Position numbers and translations under genes: made by a program. Of a DNA stretch of 6,958 nt, positions 1 through 6,009 are shown one piece after another; position 1 is the stretch's first letter; each line of letters starts with the position of its first letter. Location: assembly GCA_019752975.1 (NCBI GenBank), contig JAIELM010000309.1:1-6958 (forward strand), read 5' to 3'. The stretch is from Undibacterium sp. (lineage in GTDB: Bacteria > Pseudomonadota > Gammaproteobacteria > Burkholderiales > Burkholderiaceae_D). Under the pieces are notes generated by a model. The model ran no database searches, was not told the DNA's origin, and worked only from the letters and a program-made list of their open reading frames with translations.

Positions 1-189
1 TTCATTCAGCGCCACAGCAACCGTGGCAACTTCTTTCGCTTCACGTTTGCACCGCCACTCATGGATGCGCTGGAAAGCTCGGAATCGTCGGATAAAGCCT
101 GTTGGCGACAATCCATCCTTTACCGCCTCAGTCATCCCGCAATGCTCGCATGCGAACTCAACTTGATTATTACGAGAGCGAACTTGCAC
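1..189 (-). CDS. Unknown small protein with a C-x2-C motif, N-terminal part (runs off the window)
   Basis: This open frame has a GTG start at 187-189 and stays open to the left edge, giving 63 residues. The start is supported by a TGAGGA ribosome binding site a few bases upstream and by its position 14 nt after the stop of the preceding gene, which suggests translation in one operon. Residues 11-19 read EFACEHCGM, so Cys14 and Cys17 could form half of a zinc-binding knuckle; a third Cys at 47 lies in a basic stretch (IHEWRCKREAK). Residues 31-42 are Arg/Phe rich. I do not recognise the family, and the C-terminus is missing. An in-frame stop lies just upstream of the GTG, so no longer start is available. 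That it is a real gene rests on the RBS, the spacing and the Cys motif. Confidence 0.5.
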   Translation of the reverse strand, partial: MQVRSRNNQVEFACEHCGMTEAVKDGLSPTGFIRRFRAFQRIHEWRCKREAKEVATVAVALNE

Positions 190-203
190 TAATTTTCCTC
201 AAG

Positions 204-521
204 TTAGTGGAGCAAACCTTTAAACTCTGCGATCTCAGAAGAATCAGTCCTGGTTACATCAAGTCGAAGTTCAAACCCTACGAGGGCAGACTTCTTGAAT
301 CGATAAACTGAATCCCCTTTAGCCAAAATAATGAGGTCTTCGTCATTAAAATTGATCTCAAGTTCTGGTCCTTTGCCTTCCACCACAAAACCGCCATCAA
401 AAAAGAACTTAATGGTTGTGCTACCGATAGGCGTAAAAATATCGCCTGCGTCAGGATGTAACTCTGGATGAGGACGAATAAATGTACTTAATTTTTTTAT
501 CAAATAAACGTTATTTTTCAT
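204..521 (-). CDS. Hypothetical protein, 105 aa
   Basis: The ATG at 521 is preceded by AGGA at good spacing; an earlier ATG just upstream is out of frame and stops after four codons, so 521 is the sensible start. The protein has no signal peptide, membrane segment or cysteine. From about residue 28 it alternates short hydrophobic and polar stretches (TTIKFFFDGGFVVEGKG, then LEINFNDEDLIILAKGD, then ALVGFELRLDV), a pattern expected of a small all-beta protein. The family is not recognised. It starts 25 nt after the stop of the gene before it and ends 14 nt before the next, so the three probably form one transcript. A role cannot be assigned. Confidence 0.6.
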   Translation of the reverse strand: MKNNVYLIKKLSTFIRPHPELHPDAGDIFTPIGSTTIKFFFDGGFVVEGKGPELEINFNDEDLIILAKGDSVYRFKKSALVGFELRLDVTRTDSSEIAEFKGLLH

Positions 522-546
522 CCATTTTTCCTAGTTGTAGATGTGA

Positions 547-837
547 CTATTCTCTGATCATCAAGAGGCGGCTATCCGCAACATTGCTAACTGAACCAAG
601 CGTGACAACTGAATGCCATCCAGGATTAACAGACTCATCCAACATGGATACTCTAGTGTGAACCGCTAAGACTTCGTAGCTAACAACCTCCTTAAGTTTT
701 ATAAATTGGAGGAATTCCCCGACGCGAGGGACATGCATTCCTTCAGGCAAGTCGAATCCGGCATCCGTAATTTCATATCCTGTGCGAGGTTGTTCATCGC
801 TAGGTTCCATATATTGAAAAGATACTGTGTGTGCCAT
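547..837 (-). CDS. Hypothetical protein, 96 aa (first gene after the insertion sequence)
   Basis: I chose the ATG at 837 (protein begins MAHTVSFQYMEP) because AAAGGA lies about 10 nt upstream and the family-like part of the protein starts there. A longer version of 113 residues from the ATG at 888 (MAFSPRYG...) is possible, but that ATG sits inside the target duplication of the adjacent IS. The sequence is soluble and mixed alpha/beta with no Cys. Conserved-looking blocks are YEITDAGFDLP, HVPRVGEFLQF and NPGWHSVVTLG. No function is recognised. Before the IS arrived, this gene followed the poly-Asp ORF closely: the stop TAA, 12 nt, then the ATG now at 888. It can now be transcribed only from within or through the IS, or from a promoter I do not see. 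Confidence 0.6.
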   Translation of the reverse strand: MAHTVSFQYMEPSDEQPRTGYEITDAGFDLPEGMHVPRVGEFLQFIKLKEVVSYEVLAVHTRVSMLDESVNPGWHSVVTLGSVSNVADSRLLMIRE

Positions 838-883
838 TTGTTCATCATCCTTTTTCGGCTGCCGGCCGTAACGGGGCGAGAAC

Positions 884-893
884 GCCATGTTTC
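884..893. repeat. Target site duplication, copy 1 (IS right flank)
   Basis: GCCATGTTTC lies directly outside the IS terminus and is repeated exactly at 2153-2162. Ten base pairs is within the 8-10 bp range known for the ISAs1 family. An exact duplication means the element arrived by simple transposition and the flanks have not been rearranged since. Confidence 0.95.
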
Positions 894-913
894 CAGGGCA
901 AACGCATCAAATA
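894..913 (+). repeat. Terminal inverted repeat of the ISAs1-family element (transposase 3' side)
   Basis: CAGGGCAAACGCATCAAATA matches the other terminus at 16 of 20 positions. The transposase stop codon (907-909) lies inside this repeat, so there is no spare sequence after the gene. Confidence 0.93.
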
Positions 914-2046
914 TTCAATGTATTCAAGCCCAAAACGCGAGCTAAGAAGTCGTCATTCAAGGTTGCATAGTAGCGTTTTTTTGCAATGCTGCGTTTCATG
1001 GAGGTATCTTGTCGAAGCAGATTCAAAGTAATTTTTCTGATGAGGTTGAAATTCTCAGCAGCATGCCCCGTTCGTGTACGAGAGGCATCTTCTTTAAATG
1101 TAACGTCAAGGCACCAATGCAGGCGATTTTCGATCCCCCAATGAGCACGAACCGCATCGCCTAGCAATTTCGAATCTGGTGGCAGAGAGCTGATGTAAAA
1201 GCGACGTTCGTTCGTTCGCTTGTCGCCAATTTCACGCATCGATTCCACCATAACCATGGTTTTTAAGCCTATCCATTTATCCGCCTCTTCCAGATACCCC
1301 GCTGACAGCGCCACGACTCGACGGGATTCAATGCGCCCGTGATTTTTCTCACAGTTGCTATGTGGTTCGGCATCAAGAGCATGGTAGGTGTGCTGTTCGG
1401 CGATCTCAAAAAAATCGCCGATTTGTTCATGCAATTTCCCTTGATTGCCTTTCAGCGCCAAAACGTAATCGGCCTCGCGCTCTATGATCGCCGCCGCAAT
1501 ACTCGTCTGGCACCCCATTGAGTCGATGCTCACCACACTGCCTTTTAAATCTAGCATGGCGAGAAGTTCCGGTATCGCCGTGATTTCGTTCGACTTTTCC
1601 TCAGTCTTTAATTGTCCCAACGTTATGCCCTGTTCGCTGGCAAAGGCGCTGACCATGTGGATCGCTTTTTTTCCAAGTCGATGATGATGCGACCCACGCA
1701 TGGTCTTGCCATCAATCGCCACCACTTGCCCCGCGAGCGAACCGCAGATCGTCCCGACCCACCGCGTAAAACAGTTCTGAAAGCGGCGACTGTCGAGTGC
1801 CGCAAACACGCGCCCGATCGTGTCGTGCGAGGGAATGCCATTCTTGAGCGGGATATATTGCCGCAACCACGTTAGTTTGGCATTACCCCACATCTCCACC
1901 GCCTCCCAATCATCTGCGCCGCACAGCACCGCACACACGGTTAGGACCAAAATATCCAGTAAATCGTGATCCGTTCTTCCCACTACCCTCGGATCAGGCA
2001 TCTCTGAAAAACTCGTCATTAACTTCGCCAATCCTGACTTTTCCAT
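907..2046 (-). CDS. ISAs1-family DDE transposase, 379 aa
   Basis: This enzyme cuts and joins the ends of the surrounding element. The N-terminal third (about residues 1-100, with EMPDPRVVGRTDHDLLDIL and IPSHDTIGRVFAALD) matches the domain that precedes the DDE core in ISAs1 / H-repeat proteins. The catalytic core follows: Asp112 in AIDGKTMRGS, Asp175 in SIDSMGCQ, and Glu306 in HWGIENRLHWCLDV; ALKGNQ near 197-202 is also typical of the family. The length is normal for the family, with no frameshift. The start is the ATG at 2046, with AGGAG 7 nt upstream; a TTG one codon earlier is also possible but less likely. The stop falls in the terminal repeat. Confidence 0.96.
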   Translation of the reverse strand: MEKSGLAKLMTSFSEMPDPRVVGRTDHDLLDILVLTVCAVLCGADDWEAVEMWGNAKLTWLRQYIPLKNGIPSHDTIGRVFAALDSRRFQNCFTRWVGTICGSLAGQVVAIDGKTMRGSHHHRLGKKAIHMVSAFASEQGITLGQLKTEEKSNEITAIPELLAMLDLKGSVVSIDSMGCQTSIAAAIIEREADYVLALKGNQGKLHEQIGDFFEIAEQHTYHALDAEPHSNCEKNHGRIESRRVVALSAGYLEEADKWIGLKTMVMVESMREIGDKRTNERRFYISSLPPDSKLLGDAVRAHWGIENRLHWCLDVTFKEDASRTRTGHAAENFNLIRKITLNLLRQDTSMKRSIAKKRYYATLNDDFLARVLGLNTLNI

Positions 2047-2132
2047 CAATTAACTCCTGTAAAATAATACCGGAGTAAACCTCTTTTATGGATTGTTTAC
2101 AACTCCTTTTGTAACTCCTTGAAAGTTAACGA

Positions 2133-2152
2133 CTTTTGATGCGATTACCCTG
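2133..2152 (-). repeat. Terminal inverted repeat of the ISAs1-family element (transposase 5' side)
   Basis: Read on the minus strand this is CAGGGTAATCGCATCAAAAG, the partner of 894-913. The leader between it and the transposase contains three AGGAGTT copies and an imperfect GTAAAC/GTTTAC inverted repeat, which may be sub-terminal transposase sites or part of the promoter. Confidence 0.93.
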
Positions 2153-2162
2153 GCCATGTTTC
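2153..2162. repeat. Target site duplication, copy 2 (IS left flank)
   Basis: GCCATGTTTC is identical to 884-893 and directly abuts the IS end. Confidence 0.95.
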
Positions 2163-2169
2163 CTATTTT

Positions 2170-2364
<195 letters not shown>

Positions 2365-2395
2365 ACGATTAGCTTCACTAGCTTTTCGTTTTTGA

Positions 2396-3331
2396 TCAAT
2401 TCTGCAAAGCCGCTGTGTTCGTGTTCAACCGTTGTCTCGATGCCAAACCGTTCTTAAGTTCGTAGAACTTGCGCTGTGCGATTAAATCCAAGACGATAGG
2501 CGTCTGATCCATAATGACATCATCTTTCGACCGAGCTACCGCCGCGACAGCCACCAACGCAGGCAAAGCGTCCGTAGACTTGCTACCAGCATATAGACGA
2601 ACGGCATCTGTGAACGGCGTCTCGATGTCCGACTTAACTTTCTCGAAAACGCGTCGCAGTTCTAACTGAGCATCCCACAGTCCCGCGACGTAATCGCGCG
2701 CCATGGCGATAAGGTCGTGCTTATCACCGATTGCCCCAAGTTCATCCAACACCCTTGCCTTGAAATTTTTATCCTCTCGCAATTGTGTTACGCTGGTATA
2801 GAGAAAAACCTCATGGCGGAGCGACATCACGTTGTGATCATCAAATTCTTTGCGAGGTTTGTATTCGACAAAGTGAACCGCCGAGCAGCGGTGGAGCATG
2901 TAATTCCTCAGTTGCTCGAATAATCGATAGCCAAGCCTCGTGTCATATTGTTGGTTCCGTGACGCCTTCAAATCGAAAATCGGCCTACCGGCTAGCCGAT
3001 TTAACTTATTAACGTGGACCTGAGATTGGTCGATGAACATTCGACCGAGGGCCACTAGATTCGCAAGATGTCGATTTAGGTCGCTTTTGTTGACTTGGAA
3101 ATCGACGCTCGCGCACGACCGTTGCTCACAAAATTTCGCAGCCTGACTGACGGCGACCTCGATGGCTGCCAAGTTCTCGATCACAAAGTCAAACTTCTCT
3201 TCAATGAACACAAGCTGCATCAGGCAGTCCCTAGAGACGGTTATCTTGTCGAAGGTTTCTTTCGATACTGGAACGAATCTCCTTTCATCGAGCACGAGTT
3301 TCGTTAAGCCATAATTTAGCGATTCATGCAC
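2396..3331 (-). CDS. Helical protein with a HEPN-like R-x4-H motif, 311 aa
   Basis: The protein is predicted to be mostly helical and soluble, with no signal peptide. Residues 141-147 read LRNYMLH, with Arg142 and His147 in the R-x4-6-H spacing, and a polar residue after the Arg, that marks active HEPN ribonucleases; another His follows at 153. HEPN domains are common in toxins and antiphage proteins, but the motif alone is weak proof. The C-terminal half contains LDELGAIGDKHDLI and an Ala/Val-rich stretch (257-266). The start is uncertain: GTG at 3331 is the first in-frame option after a stop, no clear RBS is seen, and GTG at codon 13 is an alternative. It follows the exported-protein gene by 49 nt and precedes the poly-Asp ORF by 31 nt. 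Confidence 0.72.
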   Translation of the reverse strand: MHESLNYGLTKLVLDERRFVPVSKETFDKITVSRDCLMQLVFIEEKFDFVIENLAAIEVAVSQAAKFCEQRSCASVDFQVNKSDLNRHLANLVALGRMFIDQSQVHVNKLNRLAGRPIFDLKASRNQQYDTRLGYRLFEQLRNYMLHRCSAVHFVEYKPRKEFDDHNVMSLRHEVFLYTSVTQLREDKNFKARVLDELGAIGDKHDLIAMARDYVAGLWDAQLELRRVFEKVKSDIETPFTDAVRLYAGSKSTDALPALVAVAAVARSKDDVIMDQTPIVLDLIAQRKFYELKNGLASRQRLNTNTAALQN

Positions 3332-3380
3332 GATGTACTGGTACTTTCAAATCATCCACAATTTTTCCTTGAATACGAAC

Positions 3381-3728
3381 CTACATGAATTTATACTTTT
3401 TGAGATCAGACACATACGCAAAATATGACTTGCCTCCAGACAGACGAACTGGCGCTTCACCTACCCATGCCGCACCCAGTGCATCAATGGATGAATTGGA
3501 CGCGACAGCAGACTTCACACATGCTTGAACAACAGTCGTGGCAACTGAAGGCGCAGGGGTAGTTTTAAACGTCACTTCGATGGAACGGTTCATGGTGCCG
3601 TCATTCTTTACGACCGCATTAAATGCGCCTTTCAGCTTCGGTAATTTACAGTCAAGCGAAGTGTCGGTCGCGAAGGCGTCACCTGCAAACCACAACACCG
3701 CCATGAACAAGATGATCTTCTTAAACAT
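3381..3728 (-). CDS. Small exported protein with a signal peptide, 115 aa
   Basis: The start is the ATG at 3728, because AAAGGA stands upstream at normal spacing and the product then begins with a textbook Sec signal peptide: MFKK, a hydrophobic core (IILFMAVLWFAG), and a probable signal peptidase I site after AFA at residue 20. The mature part (about 95 residues) has only two cysteines, Cys27 and Cys70, likely disulphide-bonded in the periplasm. It contains a Thr/Pro/Ala-rich stretch around 53-65 and ends with SYFAYVSDLKKYKFM. No lipobox is present, so it should be soluble or secreted. The family is not recognised. It lies 72 nt after the cyclase gene and 49 nt before the HEPN-like gene, on the same strand. 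Confidence 0.78.
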   Translation of the reverse strand: MFKKIILFMAVLWFAGDAFATDTSLDCKLPKLKGAFNAVVKNDGTMNRSIEVTFKTTPAPSVATTVVQACVKSAVASNSSIDALGAAWVGEAPVRLSGGKSYFAYVSDLKKYKFM

Positions 3729-3800
3729 TTTATTTTCCTTTAAATTGAGCAAATTACTAATCCAGCTATCCCTAAGACTGTCGTCACGGCGGACCTGTCC

Positions 3801-5006
3801 TTAAGACCTGATAAGATCGGCCGCGTCCCATATCGCGTTGTAGGCAGCGACATAAGCCGCCTGCGTGGACGCATCGCTTCCGGTAATAAGAATTCCCTCT
3901 AGTCTGCGGCAGGTATCGTAGGTCGCATCGGGGTCTTCATCAGTGTCTTCGACAAACAGGTAAGTAGACACAATTCGATTCTCGTGAAAATCGGTTTGGA
4001 ACAGAGGTGTGGATAGCGAGAAAGGGGAAGGCAGGAGCTCCTTATGTCCCGCAGCGACGACTGCCGCTGTCATGACGCGCTTAAAGTCGGACATACGGAT
4101 CATTCGGATGGGGACACCTTCGTGCAATGCAAAGATCGCGGAATAGGTCATAACATCCTCATCATCGCCAAGTAGAAACACTCGGCGCGCCGAAGTGCCC
4201 TTATCGTTCGGGAACATCTGAATCATGTTCCGCAGCAGCGAAACTCCATATTTCGCAATTTTGTTCCCTTCCCACTTGTCCGGAGTGAGATGGTTGATCG
4301 TGTGGAAGGAACTGCCAGACACCATGAGGGACCAAATGATTGGCCAAGAGCTGTCTGGGTAGATCACGTTGTTGATCGGAAAACCAATATCACCTATGTC
4401 TGCCGCCTCAACGGGAGTCAGGTAACGCACATAACGCGTTTCCCGATAAGTATCGTGTTTCTCTTTCAACGTGAAAGCCGGGCTGTAGTGACGCTGATTG
4501 TCCAGCGATAGCTTTTCAAAGAATCCCTTTGCGACAATGAATTGCCCAGCGAGCGAAGAGGCGGCAAGACGGGCGGCATCAGTTACGCCACGTCCGCCGC
4601 CTTGCGAACGAGCTAGGCTGATGACACGTTCGCCGTGATTTGGCGCGTGATAGGCAATCTCGCCGTAGGTTGCACCAGAGTGGAAAAGCATGCGTCGGTG
4701 CGAATGGCTCTCGCTCTGTTCTTGCTTACTCATGCCATGTAAGGTAGCCACGAAAAGCTGAGCGTCATCGGCTGTATCGTAAAGGATAAATGCATTGTCC
4801 CCCCCCGACGCAGACCACAAAGGTTTTTGCGAAGTTTGCGCACGCTCAATAGCGTCCTGAATGAAATTGGCAATGCCTTCTTGGAGCTGAAGAATGCCCA
4901 AAGAATTCAGGATCTTGTCGATTACCGAACTCTTGGTGCTGAACCCTTTGAGGTCTAGGTTCACGATGGCGTGCCATTTGACGACGACGTTCGAAGCGTA
5001 AAGCAT
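3801..5006 (-). CDS. Class III-like nucleotidyl cyclase (Pycsar-like) with a fused unknown C-terminal domain, 401 aa
   Basis: The N-terminal part (about residues 10-170) has the marks of a class III nucleotidyl cyclase: IVNLDLKGFS with the first metal-binding Asp18, SASGGDNAFILY with the second Asp70, RRMLFHSGATYGEI as the following core strand, and VTDAARLAA with Arg146 where the family has its transition-state Arg (the usual Asn of VNxAAR is Thr142 here). Short stand-alone cyclases of this type make cCMP or cUMP in Pycsar antiphage systems; the product here cannot be read from the sequence. About 190 further residues (212-401) form a domain I do not recognise, with RRVFLLGDDEDVMTYSAIF and LHEGVPIRMIR suggesting an alpha/beta fold. 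The ATG at 5006 has a GGGGG ribosome binding site 5 nt away. No cyclic-nucleotide effector is adjacent. Confidence 0.8.
   Translation of the reverse strand: MLYASNVVVKWHAIVNLDLKGFSTKSSVIDKILNSLGILQLQEGIANFIQDAIERAQTSQKPLWSASGGDNAFILYDTADDAQLFVATLHGMSKQEQSESHSHRRMLFHSGATYGEIAYHAPNHGERVISLARSQGGGRGVTDAARLAASSLAGQFIVAKGFFEKLSLDNQRHYSPAFTLKEKHDTYRETRYVRYLTPVEAADIGDIGFPINNVIYPDSSWPIIWSLMVSGSSFHTINHLTPDKWEGNKIAKYGVSLLRNMIQMFPNDKGTSARRVFLLGDDEDVMTYSAIFALHEGVPIRMIRMSDFKRVMTAAVVAAGHKELLPSPFSLSTPLFQTDFHENRIVSTYLFVEDTDEDPDATYDTCRRLEGILITGSDASTQAAYVAAYNAIWDAADLIRS
4799..4806. repeat. Homopolymer C8 (G8 in the coding strand) in the cyclase active-site codons
   Basis: Eight consecutive G in the coding strand encode the Ser-Gly-Gly-Asp of the catalytic GGD motif (TCG GGG GGG GAC). 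A one-base slip here would truncate the protein just before the second metal ligand. Confidence 0.9.
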
Positions 5007-5018
5007 CTGTACCCCCTG

Positions 5019-5031
5019 TTGAAATTTTCAA
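5019..5031. promoter_or_regulatory. Inverted repeat in the cyclase leader, possible operator
   Basis: TTGAAATTTTCAA is a perfect 6-bp inverted repeat around one central base, 12 nt before the cyclase ATG and directly upstream of its GGGGG ribosome binding site. An AT-rich block just upstream (GTTATTATAT on the coding strand) could be a -10 region, but no good -35 is visible. A repressor site is plausible; a chance palindrome in AT-rich DNA is the alternative. Confidence 0.35.
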
Positions 5032-5066
5032 TATAATAACTCTGCCGGTCACGTACTCATGGTAGC

Positions 5067-5095
5067 AAAAAAGAAGGATCGCCGTCATGACCTTC
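5067..5095 (-). terminator. Probable Rho-independent terminator after the chpSB unit
   Basis: On the minus strand, GAAGG and CCTTC form a short stem (extendable by TC/GA with a bulge) followed at once by six T. The stem is short, so it is probably leaky. It lies between the 65-aa membrane protein and the cyclase and suggests that the cyclase is transcribed separately. Confidence 0.42.
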
Positions 5096-5128
5096 GCAAC
5101 AAGACTAATTCAGTGTTGTGCAAGTTTC

Positions 5129-5326
5129 CTAGTTTGATTTGTTCACTTGCGCGGCCTTGCGCTCGGCCACGATCTTGATCATTTCATCGAGTCGTTGACT
5201 CGCTTGCTCTTTGATCCGTTCCGCGGCTCGCTCGTCAATCGCTTTGTCCCACCCGAACGGATCAAATTCCCACCAGAATAAACCTAAAATAAAAGCAACG
5301 ATCAATATCAATCCGATCATGTCCAT
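5129..5326 (-). CDS. Small single-pass membrane protein, 65 aa, third gene of the chpSB unit
   Basis: The ATG at 5326 has AAGGA at good spacing and follows the toxin stop by only 8 nt; the toxin's TAA overlaps the ribosome binding site, so co-translation is likely. Residues 4-19 (IGLILIVAFILGLFWW) form one transmembrane helix. The sequence then passes through EFDPFGWDKAIDERAAERI into a long charged, amphipathic helix to about residue 58, probably cytoplasmic or coiled-coil. No enzyme motif is seen. The operon position suggests it works with or is carried by the toxin-antitoxin pair, but it also lies 122 nt before the cyclase, so a membrane role for the cyclase cluster is an alternative. The family is not recognised. 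Confidence 0.65.
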   Translation of the reverse strand: MDMIGLILIVAFILGLFWWEFDPFGWDKAIDERAAERIKEQASQRLDEMIKIVAERKAAQVNKSN

Positions 5327-5334
5327 AATTTTCC

Positions 5335-5685
5335 TTAGTTTGTTATCGCTTGGAGTCGTGCAAGCGCATCTTCAACAACGAAATCCGGTGCAACTTCAAT
5401 TTTCTTTGCGCCGCGCTCCTCTAAATCAAGCATACGTACCTGATTGACCAATGCGACGCCTTGTGTTTTCGTACCGGAACCACTCAGAGGAACCGCAAAT
5501 CCAGCGTGCCGCGCATAATCACCGCCTTGTGTAATCGGAGCTACTAAGATCACTCCCATTACATTAAATACCGATGTTGAAAGCACCAAGGCAGGTCTAT
5601 GTTCACCTTTTTGTTCACGCCCTACGGATGGTTCTAAATTAACCAATACGATGTCGCCACGCTCGAATTTAACGCGCCTCACCAT
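5335..5685 (-). CDS. chpB: ChpB/MazF-type endoribonuclease toxin, 116 aa
   Basis: This is a PemK/MazF-superfamily toxin, which cleaves mRNA and stops growth when its antitoxin is lost. The sequence closely follows E. coli ChpB and has the same length: FERGDIVLVNLEPS at the start, HRPALVLS with Arg30, VILVAPITQGGDYARHAGF with Thr52, and ALVNQVRMLDLEERGAKKI. Arg30 and Thr52 stand where the MazF catalytic Arg and Thr are found, so the enzyme should be active. Its ATG overlaps the end of the antitoxin gene by 7 nt and has only a weak ribosome binding site, pointing to coupled translation that keeps antitoxin in excess. The recognition sequence in RNA cannot be told from the gene. Confidence 0.95.
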   Translation of the reverse strand: MVRRVKFERGDIVLVNLEPSVGREQKGEHRPALVLSTSVFNVMGVILVAPITQGGDYARHAGFAVPLSGSGTKTQGVALVNQVRMLDLEERGAKKIEVAPDFVVEDALARLQAITN

Positions 5686-5930
5686 ACTTCGCGCCCAACT
5701 GGTTTAACCTTGTTCCATGCTGCCATGTCCGCTGGCTCTGGCGCGTTCAAGTCACATTGAGCAACCAAGTCTGCAAGTACATACGCTGGACGCTTAGCCT
5801 TGAGCATCACACCTTCGGGGCGCACATCGACAGACAATTTATCGCCTAGCGATGCCTTGAGCATACTGAGCAATTCAGTTGGCAAACGTACTGCCGCGCT
5901 GTTACCCCACTTTTGTATAGATAGTTCCAT
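5679..5930 (-). CDS. chpS: ChpS/MazE-type antitoxin, 83 aa
   Basis: This is the labile partner of the ChpB toxin: it binds and blocks the RNase and should repress its own operon. Residues 1-46 (MELSIQKWGNSAAVRLP, then LGDKLSVDVRPEGVMLKAK) are the swapped-hairpin AbrB/MazE DNA-binding fold. The C-terminal tail (YVLADLVAQCDLNAPEP to VGREVW) is like the toxin-binding end of E. coli ChpS. I place the start at the ATG at 5930, 8 nt after AAGGAG; a TTG two codons earlier would be too close to the ribosome binding site. It is the first gene of the unit and carries the promoter and operator-like repeats directly upstream. Confidence 0.93.
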   Translation of the reverse strand: MELSIQKWGNSAAVRLPTELLSMLKASLGDKLSVDVRPEGVMLKAKRPAYVLADLVAQCDLNAPEPADMAAWNKVKPVGREVW

Positions 5931-5947
5931 TTGCAATTCTCCTTAAC

Positions 5948-6009
5948 GTATCTACATTGTAGAGCATATATTTTCAGTGTCAAGATACTTGTTTAAACAT
6001 TGTATCTAC
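5948..6009. promoter_or_regulatory. Operator-like repeats over the chpSB promoter
   Basis: TCTACATTGTAGA (5951-5963) is a perfect 6-bp inverted repeat with one central base and covers the -10 box. GTATCTAC occurs at 5948-5955 and 6002-6009, and its inverse AGATAC at 5983-5988 touches the -35 box. AGATAC and the second GTATCT flank the palindrome GTTTAAAC (5991-5998). MazE-type antitoxins repress their own promoters, so these are the likely ChpS/ChpB binding sites; which repeat is used is inference. Confidence 0.6.
5956..5983 (-). promoter_or_regulatory. Strong sigma70 promoter of chpSB
   Basis: On the minus strand, TTGACA (5983-5978), a 16-bp spacer and TACAAT (5961-5956) form a near-consensus promoter. 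Transcription should start near 5949, leaving a leader of about 18 nt with AAGGAG and then the chpS ATG at 5930. Confidence 0.8.

Larger units (their letters stand above)
894..2152 (-). mobile_element. Complete ISAs1-family insertion sequence, 1259 bp
   Basis: The element is bounded by terminal inverted repeats: CAGGGCAAACGCATCAAATA at 894-913, and CAGGGTAATCGCATCAAAAG read on the minus strand at 2152-2133 (16 of 20 identical). It is flanked by the perfect 10-bp direct repeat GCCATGTTTC. It carries one full-length transposase on the minus strand. All parts are intact, so the copy is probably recent and may be active. Removing the element and one duplication restores a short junction between the ORF ending at 2170 and the gene starting at 888 or 837. 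Confidence 0.95.

Noticed and set aside
102..311. Plus-strand ORF of 69 codons near the left edge
   Set aside because: It overlaps two minus-strand genes that have good ribosome binding sites and operon spacing, and has no recognisable content.
1612..1875. Plus- and minus-strand ORFs inside the IS, as possible passenger genes
   Set aside because: They are other-frame readings of the transposase gene and lack ribosome binding sites.
4846..5088. Minus-strand ORF of 80 codons overlapping the cyclase start
   Set aside because: It is a shifted frame of the cyclase N-terminus (Arg/His/Pro-rich, low-complexity) and spans the terminator region.
5948..6009. CRISPR-like or iteron repeats
   Set aside because: The repeat units are only 6-8 bp, few and in mixed orientation over a promoter; an operator explains them better than an array or origin.
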